A stretch of DNA of 14,751 nt. It comes from an uncultured Oscillospiraceae bacterium. GTDB taxonomy: Bacteria; Bacillota; Clostridia; Oscillospirales; Oscillospiraceae. The translations under genes and the position numbers were made by a program. The stretch lies in NCBI GenBank assembly GCA_934589225.1, contig CAKTNS010000053.1, positions 1 to 14,751 of the forward strand, read 5' to 3'. Below, in pieces: positions 1-6,691 of the stretch (positions are counted from its first letter, which is position 1; the number at the start of each line of letters is the position of its first letter). Under the pieces are notes generated by a model, which was not told the DNA's origin, ran no database searches, and worked only from the letters and a program-made list of their open reading frames with translations.

Positions 1-93
1 AAGCACAAATCTATGAAATATCCGAATAATTTCAGGAGAATTTGAGAGTGGAGTGCTTAAGTTGATGACATTACCCCAAAGGGGAAGGTCTTG

Positions 94-281
94 CGTGGTT
101 CCATTCCTCCGCACGGGTTCTATTCGGGACGTTGCTTGGTGGTGCTCCGCGCAGCGAATCAAAATCTATCCATGATTCCACCGATGAATCATCGCCGCTA
201 CATTACGTGGTTCCATTCAACCGCACGGGTTATGTTCGAAACGTGGCGGGCGGCAGATTTGCCGCCCCTGCATACGCAGGG
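94..281. repeat. Left modular palindromic repeat cluster (L)
   Basis: This intergenic block is built from short modules. A 42-nt unit at 94-135 recurs at 206-247 with 7 mismatches, a period of 112 nt; both carry the core CCGCACGGGTT followed by TTCG and ACGT. Between them lie a cassette starting GGTGCTCCGCGCAGCGAAT (141-159), also found at 11660-11678, and a small hairpin TGATTC/GAATCA. After the second unit come a GC-rich hairpin (stem GGGCGGCA/TGCCGCCC, 248-267) and a further CCCTGC/GCAGGG hairpin (266-281). Two parts, 109-139 and 181-254, match the reverse complement of 14617-14647 and 14544-14617. The block lies just upstream of the operon promoter. I recognise the style of repeat from gut Clostridia from memory only. 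It has no visible coding capacity. Confidence 0.8.
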
Positions 282-307
282 CCCGATTTTGGAGTGGAAA
301 CTTTTTC

Positions 308-336
308 TTGCTGTCCTATAGAAAATGTGGTATACT
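308..336 (+). promoter_or_regulatory. Sigma-A type promoter of the polysaccharide operon
   Basis: A -35 box TTGCTG (308-313) is separated by exactly 17 nt from a -10 box TATACT (331-336). A TG dinucleotide sits one base before the -10 box (extended -10). Transcription would start near 343, giving a leader of about 65 nt before the first gene. No competing promoter of this quality is visible between the nine genes. It supports starting the first gene at 408, because the frame, which stays open upstream to 132, runs through this promoter. Confidence 0.75.
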
Positions 337-357
337 ACCTAAGAAAAGTAGAAATAT

Positions 358-386
358 GCGCTTTTTTCGTCGGTGTTAAAAAGCGC
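358..386 (+). promoter_or_regulatory. Leader hairpin upstream of the first RBS
   Basis: A perfect 9-bp inverted repeat, GCGCTTTTT (358-366) and AAAAAGCGC (378-386), encloses an 11-nt loop in the predicted 5' leader. It ends only a few bases before the AGAAAGAAGGAG ribosome binding site at 391-401. It is not followed by a T tract, so it is unlikely to be an intrinsic terminator. It could stabilise the messenger, affect initiation, or serve as a recognition structure for an antitermination factor of the kind known for long exopolysaccharide operons (LoaP). That role is inference only. Confidence 0.5.
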
Positions 387-407
387 CCCAGAAAGAAGGA
401 GCACTGC

Positions 408-1022
408 ATGTATCGTAAATATGGGAAGCGGTTGTTAGACATTATTCTCTCCGGATGCGGCATTGTGATTTTGTCCCCCGTCTACCTTCTGGTGGCCCTG
501 GCCATTGTGTTGGACGATCCCGGGCCTGTGTTTTTTCGGCAGAAGCGGGTGGGGATTCACAAAACCCACTTTCAAATCCTGAAATTCCGCACCATGCGGA
601 TGTGTACCCCCCACGATGTGCCCACCCATCTTCTGGATGATCCGGCGCAGTATATCACCCGGGTAGGGCAGTTTCTGCGGAAGACCTCTTTGGATGAGCT
701 GCCCCAGATTTTTCAGATCTTCACCGGAAAAATGGCGGTCATCGGCCCCCGGCCCGCGCTGTGGAATCAGTATGATCTGATTGCCCAGCGGGATCTCTAC
801 GGGGCCAACGATGTGCGGCCGGGGCTTACGGGCTGGGCGCAGATCAACGGCCGGGACGAGCTGCCCATTGAGGTGAAGGCCCGGCTGGACGGGGAATACG
901 TCCGGAACCTAAGCTTCCTCTTTGACTGCAAGTGCTTTTTGGGCTCCATTACCGCCGTTCTGAAGCACGAGGGCGTGGTGGAGGGCGGCACCGGCAGCAT
1001 TGGGAAGGAGCCGAAGAAATGA
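408..1022 (+). CDS. Initiating sugar-1-phosphate transferase (monotopic phosphoglycosyl transferase)
   Basis: The 204-residue product should transfer a sugar-1-phosphate from a UDP-sugar to undecaprenyl phosphate at the inner membrane face, starting the polysaccharide repeat unit. It has the small, PglC-like form of the bacterial sugar transferase family. One N-terminal hydrophobic segment (about 12-35) contains the Ser23-Pro24 pair typical of the re-entrant membrane helix. The family motifs follow in order: DPGPVFFRQKRVG (37-49), FQILKFRTM (55-63), SLDELPQ with the catalytic Asp96-Glu97 dyad, VIGPRP (111-116) and GLTGWAQINGRD (139-150). The ATG at 408 has GAAGGAG seven to eight bases upstream and follows the promoter; the longer open frame from 132 is not credible. 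The last codon overlaps the next start (ATGA, 1019-1022). The donor sugar cannot be read from the sequence. Confidence 0.95.
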   Translation: MYRKYGKRLLDIILSGCGIVILSPVYLLVALAIVLDDPGPVFFRQKRVGIHKTHFQILKFRTMRMCTPHDVPTHLLDDPAQYITRVGQFLRKTSLDELPQIFQIFTGKMAVIGPRPALWNQYDLIAQRDLYGANDVRPGLTGWAQINGRDELPIEVKARLDGEYVRNLSFLFDCKCFLGSITAVLKHEGVVEGGTGSIGKEPKK

Positions 1023-1891
1023 AGCGTGTGCTCATCGTCGGCAGCCACAGCTATTTAGGTACCGCCCTGGCTTCCTACCTTGCCCAATGGCCGGAAGAAT
1101 ACCGGGTGGAGTCTTTGAGCGTCCGGGACGATGGCTGGCGTGAACGCTCTTTGGAGGGCTTTGATGCCGTATATTACACCGCTGCCCTGGTCCACCGGGA
1201 ACAGGACAAGCACGACCCTGCCCAAAAAGAAGCCTATCTTAGGATCAACGGCCGGCTTCCCGTAGAACTGGCCCAAAAGGCCAAGGAGGCCGGGGTAAGG
1301 CAGTTTATTTTCCTTTCCACCATGGCGGTCTACGGCCTCGCCGCCCCTTTCGGAAAAACCGTCACCATTACAAAGGATACCCCCTTGTGCCCCCGGGACC
1401 TCTATGGGCTTAGCAAGGCGGGAGCGGAGGAGGGGCTGCTAGCCCTGGAAGACGATCGCTTCCGGGTAGCCCTGCTCCGGCCCCCCATGATTTACGGCAA
1501 GGGCTGCAAGGGGAACTATCAGCAGCTCCGGCGCTTTGCTTTGAAAATGCCCTGTTTCCCCAAAATCGGCAACCGCCGCTCCATGCTTTACGTGGGGAAT
1601 CTGAACTGCCTGGTAAAACAGCTGCTGGACACCGAAGCCTGGGGGATCTTCTGCCCCCAGGACGGGGAATACGTGGATACGGGCCGGATGGTGCAGGCCA
1701 TTGCGCAGCTTCACGGCAGGTCCCTTCCGCTGATTCCCGGCTTCGGCTGGGCTCTTTCTTTACTGCGTCATCTGACCCCCAAAATCGACAAGGCCTTTGG
1801 GAGCCTCTGCTATGACCGGGCCCTCAGCCGCTATGACTGGCCCTACCAGGTCTATTCTCCGGAACAGGCCCTGCAGGAAACCGAGGCCTGA
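1019..1891 (+). CDS. NAD-dependent epimerase/dehydratase (extended SDR) for nucleotide sugars
   Basis: The 290-residue product is an extended short-chain dehydrogenase acting on a nucleotide sugar in the cytoplasm, as a C4 epimerase or 4-keto reductase. The N-terminal dinucleotide-binding loop is GSHSYLG (8-14), a GxxSxxG variant of the usual GxxGxxG that I recall as normal in this clostridial subfamily. The catalytic YxxxK is Tyr129-Lys133 (YGLSK), with Ser100/Thr101 in FLSTMAVYG. The substrate-side segment LLRPPMIYGKG (153-163) and RSMLYVGNL (187-195) resemble WbpV-like 4-reductases/epimerases. The start at 1019 is an ATGA overlap with the upstream stop, implying coupled translation; the longer reading from 932 lies inside the previous gene. 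Pairing with a phosphoglycosyl transferase suggests that it makes the initiating sugar. The exact reaction is not determined. Confidence 0.9.
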   Translation: MKRVLIVGSHSYLGTALASYLAQWPEEYRVESLSVRDDGWRERSLEGFDAVYYTAALVHREQDKHDPAQKEAYLRINGRLPVELAQKAKEAGVRQFIFLSTMAVYGLAAPFGKTVTITKDTPLCPRDLYGLSKAGAEEGLLALEDDRFRVALLRPPMIYGKGCKGNYQQLRRFALKMPCFPKIGNRRSMLYVGNLNCLVKQLLDTEAWGIFCPQDGEYVDTGRMVQAIAQLHGRSLPLIPGFGWALSLLRHLTPKIDKAFGSLCYDRALSRYDWPYQVYSPEQALQETEA

Positions 1892-1912
1892 AAACGGAAC
1901 CTGAAAACGGAA
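1887..1912 (+). repeat. 13-nt tandem duplication across a stop codon
   Basis: The sequence CCTGAAAACGGAA occurs twice head to tail (1887-1899 and 1900-1912). The first copy contains the TGA stop of the epimerase gene (1889-1891). The second runs into the AAGGAG ribosome binding site (1911-1916) of the next gene. The duplication creates most of the 33-nt gap between these genes, one of the largest gaps in the operon. Confidence 0.85.
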
Positions 1913-1924
1913 GGAGTTTTCCCT

Positions 1925-3154
1925 TTGAAACAAAAAAAGGACATCCTTTTTCTCTGTCAGTTTTTCCACCCGGAATATATTTCCTCCGCCCAGCTGCCCT
2001 TTGACACCGCCAAGGCCCTGGCCCGGGCAGGCTTTTCCGTGGACGTGCTCTGCGGGGAGCCCCGGGAGTATTATACCGGCCCCAAGGTGGCCAAAACCGA
2101 AACGGTGGACGGCATCACCATTCGCCGCCTGCACTATTTGCAGCCGGACCGGAGCCACACCTGGGGGCGGCTGGTGAACTATTTTTCCTTTACCCTGTTG
2201 GTGTTTTTCCACCTGGGGGACCTGAAAAATTACCGCTGCGCCCTGTTCTATTCCAACCCCCCGGTGCTGCCCTGGATCGCCTCCTGGGCCAAAAAACTCT
2301 TTGGCTGCAAGCTGGTCTTCGTATCCTATGATTTGTACCCGGAGCTGGCCCTGCGGACCGGGGCCCTGAAAACCGGCAGCAGCGTGGAAAAGCTCATGAG
2401 CCACATCAATAAAGCCGTCTATCCAAGGCTTGACCGGGTGGTGGCCCTTTCTTCGGAAATGAAGGAATTTTTGCAGGAAAACCGGGCCATCGACCCAGAA
2501 AAAATCACCGTCATCCCAAACTGGTACCCCGACGGCGGAGCACCCCGGCGGGATTTGGCGGGGAACCGCTTTGCCCGGGACCTGGGGGATAAATTCGTGG
2601 TCTCCTACTTTGGCAACATGGGCACCATCCAGGATATGGAAACCATCCTGGGGGCCATTCGGGCTCTAAAAAACGAGCCGGATATTTTCTTCCTCTTTGC
2701 CGGTCACGGCAACAAGCTGGAAGCGCTCAAGCAGTCCATTGCCCAGGAGGGCCTTCACAACGCCCAGGTCCTGGACTACCTCCACGGCCAGGACTACCGG
2801 GACGCTCTGGAGATCAGCAGCGCTGCCCTCATCTCCCTGGAAGCCGGGACCACAGGGCTGTGCGTGCCCAGCAAGACCTACAGCTACATGATGGAGGGCA
2901 TTCCCCTTCTGGCCATTATGGACCGGTGCGACATTGTGGCAGACATTGAATCCGGCGCGGGAAAGGCCTTTCACAACGGCGAATCGGACCGTCTGGCCCG
3001 GGAGATTCGGGCCATGCGGGATGACCCACAGGCAGTTCAAGCCATGGGGGACCGGTGCCGGAAGCTTTTCCTTCAAAAATACACCCCGGAGGTCTGTCTT
3101 CCCCAATACGTGGCCCTGTTCCGGGAGCTTTTGGGCACAGGAGGCCGGGCATGA
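1925..3154 (+). CDS. GT4 glycosyltransferase, WbuB/WcaI-like
   Basis: The 409-residue cytoplasmic, probably membrane-associated retaining glycosyltransferase should add a sugar to the lipid-linked repeat unit. The N-terminal domain begins ILFLCQFFHPEYISSAQ and contains NYFSFTLLVFFH and SYDLYPE (134-140). The C-terminal nucleotide-sugar-binding domain starts near residue 222 with VVSYFGNMGTIQDMETIL and has the subfamily signature VPSKTYSYMMEGIPLLAIMD (314-333), which takes the place of the usual E-x7-E segment. This matches the WbuB-like GT4 group, where a founding member adds N-acetylfucosamine; the sugar here is unknown. The start is TTG: AAGGAG at 1911-1916 lies eight bases ahead and no in-frame ATG fits. 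The position third after the transferase and SDR is common in Clostridia and suggests that it adds the second sugar. Confidence 0.92.
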   Translation: MKQKKDILFLCQFFHPEYISSAQLPFDTAKALARAGFSVDVLCGEPREYYTGPKVAKTETVDGITIRRLHYLQPDRSHTWGRLVNYFSFTLLVFFHLGDLKNYRCALFYSNPPVLPWIASWAKKLFGCKLVFVSYDLYPELALRTGALKTGSSVEKLMSHINKAVYPRLDRVVALSSEMKEFLQENRAIDPEKITVIPNWYPDGGAPRRDLAGNRFARDLGDKFVVSYFGNMGTIQDMETILGAIRALKNEPDIFFLFAGHGNKLEALKQSIAQEGLHNAQVLDYLHGQDYRDALEISSAALISLEAGTTGLCVPSKTYSYMMEGIPLLAIMDRCDIVADIESGAGKAFHNGESDRLAREIRAMRDDPQAVQAMGDRCRKLFLQKYTPEVCLPQYVALFRELLGTGGRA

Positions 3155-4263
3155 AATACCTGTTTATCAATTCCGTGGCCGGGTTCGGCAGCACCGGCAG
3201 GCTCATTGAGGAGACCGCCCGGGCGCTGACCCGGCAGGGTCACACTTGCTCGATCGCCTACGCCCGGAAGGCTGCCCCGGGGGAAATTCCCACCGTTGCC
3301 ATCGGCTCTCCCTTAGACTACCGGCTCCACGCCCTAAGGCATCGGCTCTTCGGCACCGGCGGCTTCGGCTCCAGGGCCGCCACCGCCAAGTTTTTGCGCT
3401 GGGTGGAGGAATACGACCCGGACGTGATCTGGCTCCACAACCTCCACGGCTACTACATCCACATCGGCCTGCTTTTTGACTATCTGCGGCAGTGCGGCAA
3501 GGAGATCCGCTGGACGCTTCACGACTGCTGGGCCTTCACCGGAAACTGCCCCTATTTTTCCAGCATCGGCTGCGAAAAATGGAAGCAGGGCTGCGGCGGC
3601 TGCCCCCAGCTGGGGCTTTACCCCAAAGCTCTTCGGGATGCCACCGCCGAAAATTACAAAAAGAAGCGGGCGCTTTTTACGAATATTCCCAACCTGACCC
3701 TGTACGTCCCCTCTTGGTGGCTGGCAGGTCTGGTTTCCCAGAGCTTTTTGAAGGACTACCCCATCCGGGTGGTGCCAAATACCTGCGATACCGCCGTTTT
3801 TAAGCCTACGGAAAGCGATTTCCGGCAGAAATACGGCCTGGAAGACCGGTTTGTGGTCCTGGGCGTTGCCAACGTGTGGGAGCCCCGGAAGGGGCTTGGG
3901 GATTTTATCCGTCTTTACCAGCTTCTCCCGGACCGCTGTAAAATCGTCCTCATTGGGCTGACGAATCAGCAAATCGCCCAGCTGCCAAAGGCTATTCTGG
4001 GCCTGCCACGGACCGGCAGCCCCCGGGAGCTGGCCCAGGCTTACACGGCGGCGGATGTTTACGTCTGCCCCAGCGCCGAGGAGACCTTCGGCATGACGGT
4101 GCTGGAGGCCGCCTGCTGCGGCACCCGGCCCATTGTCTATGAAAATACCGCCTGTCAGGAGGTGGCCCAGGCCCATGGGGGCATCTTTGTTTCCAAGGGG
4201 CCGGAGCATCTGGCCCGGGCCATTACGGCGCTGCTAAAAAACACCCAGGAGGAACAAGCATGA
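3151..4263 (+). CDS. GT4 glycosyltransferase, WcaC-like with cysteine-rich loop
   Basis: The 370-residue product is a GT-B fold glycosyltransferase of family 4. The N-terminal glycine loop is GFGSTGRL (11-18). A signature stretch around 121-153, starting WTLHDCWAFTGNCPYF, carries Cys126, Cys133, Cys141, Cys148 and Cys151; I recognise this cysteine-rich insert from the colanic-acid WcaC-like subgroup. The C-terminal domain has GVANVWEPRKGLGDF (238-252) and the E-x7-E motif E311-TFGMTVL-E319. The start at 3151 is an ATGA overlap with the previous stop, preceded by AGGAGG (3139-3144). The reading frame is open further upstream (to 3055), but that part overlaps the previous gene and lacks family similarity. 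The cysteines might bind metal or only be structural. Donor and acceptor are unknown. Confidence 0.92.
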   Translation: MKYLFINSVAGFGSTGRLIEETARALTRQGHTCSIAYARKAAPGEIPTVAIGSPLDYRLHALRHRLFGTGGFGSRAATAKFLRWVEEYDPDVIWLHNLHGYYIHIGLLFDYLRQCGKEIRWTLHDCWAFTGNCPYFSSIGCEKWKQGCGGCPQLGLYPKALRDATAENYKKKRALFTNIPNLTLYVPSWWLAGLVSQSFLKDYPIRVVPNTCDTAVFKPTESDFRQKYGLEDRFVVLGVANVWEPRKGLGDFIRLYQLLPDRCKIVLIGLTNQQIAQLPKAILGLPRTGSPRELAQAYTAADVYVCPSAEETFGMTVLEAACCGTRPIVYENTACQEVAQAHGGIFVSKGPEHLARAITALLKNTQEEQA

Positions 4264-5510
4264 AGCGTTATCCCTTCCCCAATACCAGGCCCTGGCAGAG
4301 CCTTTTTGCCCTGTATCTGTTTGCGCTTCTGTACCTCACCCGGGTCAGCCAGGTCTCCCACTATCTGCTGGGCTTTTACAAGGCCCAGGCCCTGACCTTC
4401 GGCATCACCGCCATGGCGGTGATGACCTTTCTTTTGTATCAGCGGAAAAACCTGAAAAACCTGATTTTAAACGGCCGGATGGTGCTGGCCCTGCTGCTTT
4501 GCGCCGGGATTCTGACCCCCATGCTTTTAAAGCGAGACTATACCATGATGTACCTTAGCGTCCTGTTCAGCGGTCTTCTGGGTATTTTCCTAAGCTACTT
4601 TGTCTCCTGCCGCCGGGCAGCCAAATACTTTGTGTGTTTGCTTGCCGGACTGGCCCTTTATTCTCTGGCCGCCTTTTTCCTGCTGCGGCCCCTGTCAGAC
4701 CTGGGGCTGCTGCGGGTGCCCACCTTTCAAAATGCCTACGGGGCGGAATTTTACAATTATCTGTTTTCCTTCGTATCCGTCACCTTTGCCCGGGAGCGGA
4801 ATTTCGGCATTTTCCGGGAGCCGGGGGTTTATCAGTTTTTCCTGTTTCTGGCCCTGTACCTGTGCTTTTATCAGGTGGACTGGGAAAAAGAGGCCCACAT
4901 GTGGCTCATTGGTGCCATTTTGTCCCTGACCCTGTTTTCCACCTTCGCCACCGGCGGTGTGGCCGCCACGGTGCTCTTCCTTCTGGCGGTCTACTTTGAC
5001 AAAGAGGTCTACCGCAGCCCCCTGGGCCGGAAGCTGACGGCGGCGCTGCTGCTTTTACTGGCCCTGGGCCTGGGGGCGGCGCTGCTGGTAAAGCCCCAGC
5101 TATTGGGGTATTTCCGGATGATGCTCCTGAAAATCCAGCCCGGCAACCCCTCCTCCGATGACCGGCTGGAAAGCATTGTTTTTAACCTGTCCGTCATTCA
5201 GTGGACACCTTTTGTAGGCCGGGATGTGGCCTATATTCTGGAAACCGTCACCCACAATACAAGCTCCACCACCATCCTCATCGGCATTCTGGGGGTGCTG
5301 GGAGGCAGCATCAATTGGATCGCCTGGCTGGTGCTGGTGTGCCGGGGAAAAGGCAAGTGGTATGCCAAAATCGTGAGCCTTCTGACTCTGGCCATTACCT
5401 TCAATACCCAGAACCTGATCTCCGACCCCTACCTCTGGATGTTCCCCATGATGGCCCTGACAGAAGGGCTTGGCGAAGGGATCAATACCCTGAAAAAGAG
5501 ATTACATTAA
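4260..5510 (+). CDS. Wzy-like polysaccharide polymerase (O-antigen polymerase/ligase type)
   Basis: The 416-residue product is an integral membrane protein with about 10-12 hydrophobic segments spread over its whole length. It should join flipped repeat units into a chain on the outer membrane face. Family members differ strongly, but RNFGIFREPGVYQFF (about 180-194) is a characteristic Wzy-type motif before a hydrophobic segment. The hydrophilic loop around 298-330, with SSDDRLESIV, resembles the extracellular loop of this family. It is the only polymerase candidate in the operon. The ATG at 4260 overlaps the preceding stop by four bases, and AGGAGGA is at 4248-4254. A ligase-type role is possible by fold but unlikely in this context. 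Confidence 0.85.
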   Translation: MKRYPFPNTRPWQSLFALYLFALLYLTRVSQVSHYLLGFYKAQALTFGITAMAVMTFLLYQRKNLKNLILNGRMVLALLLCAGILTPMLLKRDYTMMYLSVLFSGLLGIFLSYFVSCRRAAKYFVCLLAGLALYSLAAFFLLRPLSDLGLLRVPTFQNAYGAEFYNYLFSFVSVTFARERNFGIFREPGVYQFFLFLALYLCFYQVDWEKEAHMWLIGAILSLTLFSTFATGGVAATVLFLLAVYFDKEVYRSPLGRKLTAALLLLLALGLGAALLVKPQLLGYFRMMLLKIQPGNPSSDDRLESIVFNLSVIQWTPFVGRDVAYILETVTHNTSSTTILIGILGVLGGSINWIAWLVLVCRGKGKWYAKIVSLLTLAITFNTQNLISDPYLWMFPMMALTEGLGEGINTLKKRLH

Positions 5511-5528
5511 GTCCCACAGGAGGCCCCT

Positions 5529-6689
5529 ATGCACATTGTCTATGCCGTCAGCACCTGTTCCGACGGAACCTACAAAACCCTTTTTGAAAACGCCCCCCAA
5601 AAGCCCGCCTTTCAGTCCCAGAAATACCACCGACTGCTGATCGAGGGGCTGGCCGCCCACGCCCAGGTGGACGTGGCCGCGGTGCTGCCCCTGAACCGGG
5701 GGCTCATGGAGCAGAAGGTCCTGCGGCTTCCCCCGGAGCAGGAGGGCGGCGCCCGGTATCACTATGCCGCCGCCTTTCAAAATCCCCTGCGGAAGTATGT
5801 CCAAGGGGGTCTTGAGCTGTACCGGACGGTTCTGAAGCTCCTCCGGCCGGACAGCGTGGTCTTTGTGGACTGCCTGAACTGCACCACCGCCTTCTTTGCC
5901 CAGCTGGCCGCCCAGAAAAAGGGCTGCCGGTGCGTGGGCATCGTCACGGACCTGCCGGAGATGCTGGGCTACAGCAGCCTCTATCAAAAGCTTTCCAAGC
6001 TGGTCATCTCCCGGTGTACAGACTTTGTGCTGCTGACGGAAATGATGAACCACCGGGTCAATCCCCAGGGGAAGCCCCATGTGATATTGGAAGGTCATGC
6101 GGATATTGCCATGGCCAAGAAGCCCCCCCTTCCCAAAGATACCCCCCGGACCTGCCTGTATGCCGGAAGCGTTCAGAAAATCTACGGCTTGCAGCGCCTG
6201 GTAGAGGGCTTCCTGCTGGCGGACCTGCCGGACACGAGACTTCTGATTTACGGCCCCGGGGACTATGTGGAAGAATTAAAGGAAATCGCCGGGAAAGACC
6301 CCCGGGTGGTCTACGGCGGCATGCTTCTGAGCCGCCAGGTGGTGGAGGAAGAGCAGAAGGCCACCCTGCTGGTAAACCCTCGGCCCACGAACGAGGAATA
6401 CGTCAAATACTCCTTCCCCTCCAAAACCATGGAATATATGGCCTCCGGCACCCCGGTGCTGACCACGGACCTGCCCGGGATGCCCCGGGAATACCTGCCC
6501 TATGTAAACCTCATCCGGCAGGAGACCCCCCAGGGCATTGCCCAGGCCCTGCGGGAGGTGCTGACCCGGCCAGAGGAGGACCTGGAGCGGCAGGGCCGGG
6601 AGGCCCGACGCTTTGTATTGGAAGAGCGCAACAATGTGGTCCAGGCGGAAAAGATCCTCCGGATGCTGCGAACCACGGAAAGGACATGA
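5529..6689 (+). CDS. GT4-like glycosyltransferase
   Basis: The 386-residue product belongs to a GT-B glycosyltransferase group common in Clostridia polysaccharide loci. The N-terminal half has GIVTDLPEMLG (137-147). The nucleotide-sugar-binding half begins with LYAGSVQKIYGLQRLVEGF (210-228), followed by LLIYGPGDYVEEL and LLVNPRPTNEEYVKYSFPSK with MEYMASGTPVLTTDLPG (280-317). The last segment corresponds to the E-x7-E region of family 4, with the PSK-type ending. AGGAGG (5518-5523) lies five bases upstream of the ATG, and the gap to the polymerase gene is only 18 nt. No membrane segment is evident. The sugar and linkage cannot be predicted. Confidence 0.88.
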   Translation: MHIVYAVSTCSDGTYKTLFENAPQKPAFQSQKYHRLLIEGLAAHAQVDVAAVLPLNRGLMEQKVLRLPPEQEGGARYHYAAAFQNPLRKYVQGGLELYRTVLKLLRPDSVVFVDCLNCTTAFFAQLAAQKKGCRCVGIVTDLPEMLGYSSLYQKLSKLVISRCTDFVLLTEMMNHRVNPQGKPHVILEGHADIAMAKKPPLPKDTPRTCLYAGSVQKIYGLQRLVEGFLLADLPDTRLLIYGPGDYVEELKEIAGKDPRVVYGGMLLSRQVVEEEQKATLLVNPRPTNEEYVKYSFPSKTMEYMASGTPVLTTDLPGMPREYLPYVNLIRQETPQGIAQALREVLTRPEEDLERQGREARRFVLEERNNVVQAEKILRMLRTTERT

Positions 6690-6691
6690 CC

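Noticed and set aside
1..60. C-terminal end of an upstream gene
   Set aside because: Short open frames reach a stop at 29 or 45 on the plus strand, and one minus-strand frame is open across 1-60, but none gives a recognisable peptide.
94..281. CRISPR array
   Set aside because: The repeated units occur only twice per site, spaced unequally, with palindromic modules rather than uniform repeats and unique spacers. No cas gene is present.
132..407. Upstream extension of the sugar transferase frame
   Set aside because: It runs through the palindromic repeat block and the promoter. The family N-terminus and the RBS both place the start at 408.
5930..6691. Upstream extension of the GT4 gene that starts at 6692
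   Set aside because: The frame stays open to 5930, but this part overlaps the previous glycosyltransferase and gives a Pro/Gly/Arg-rich translation without family similarity.
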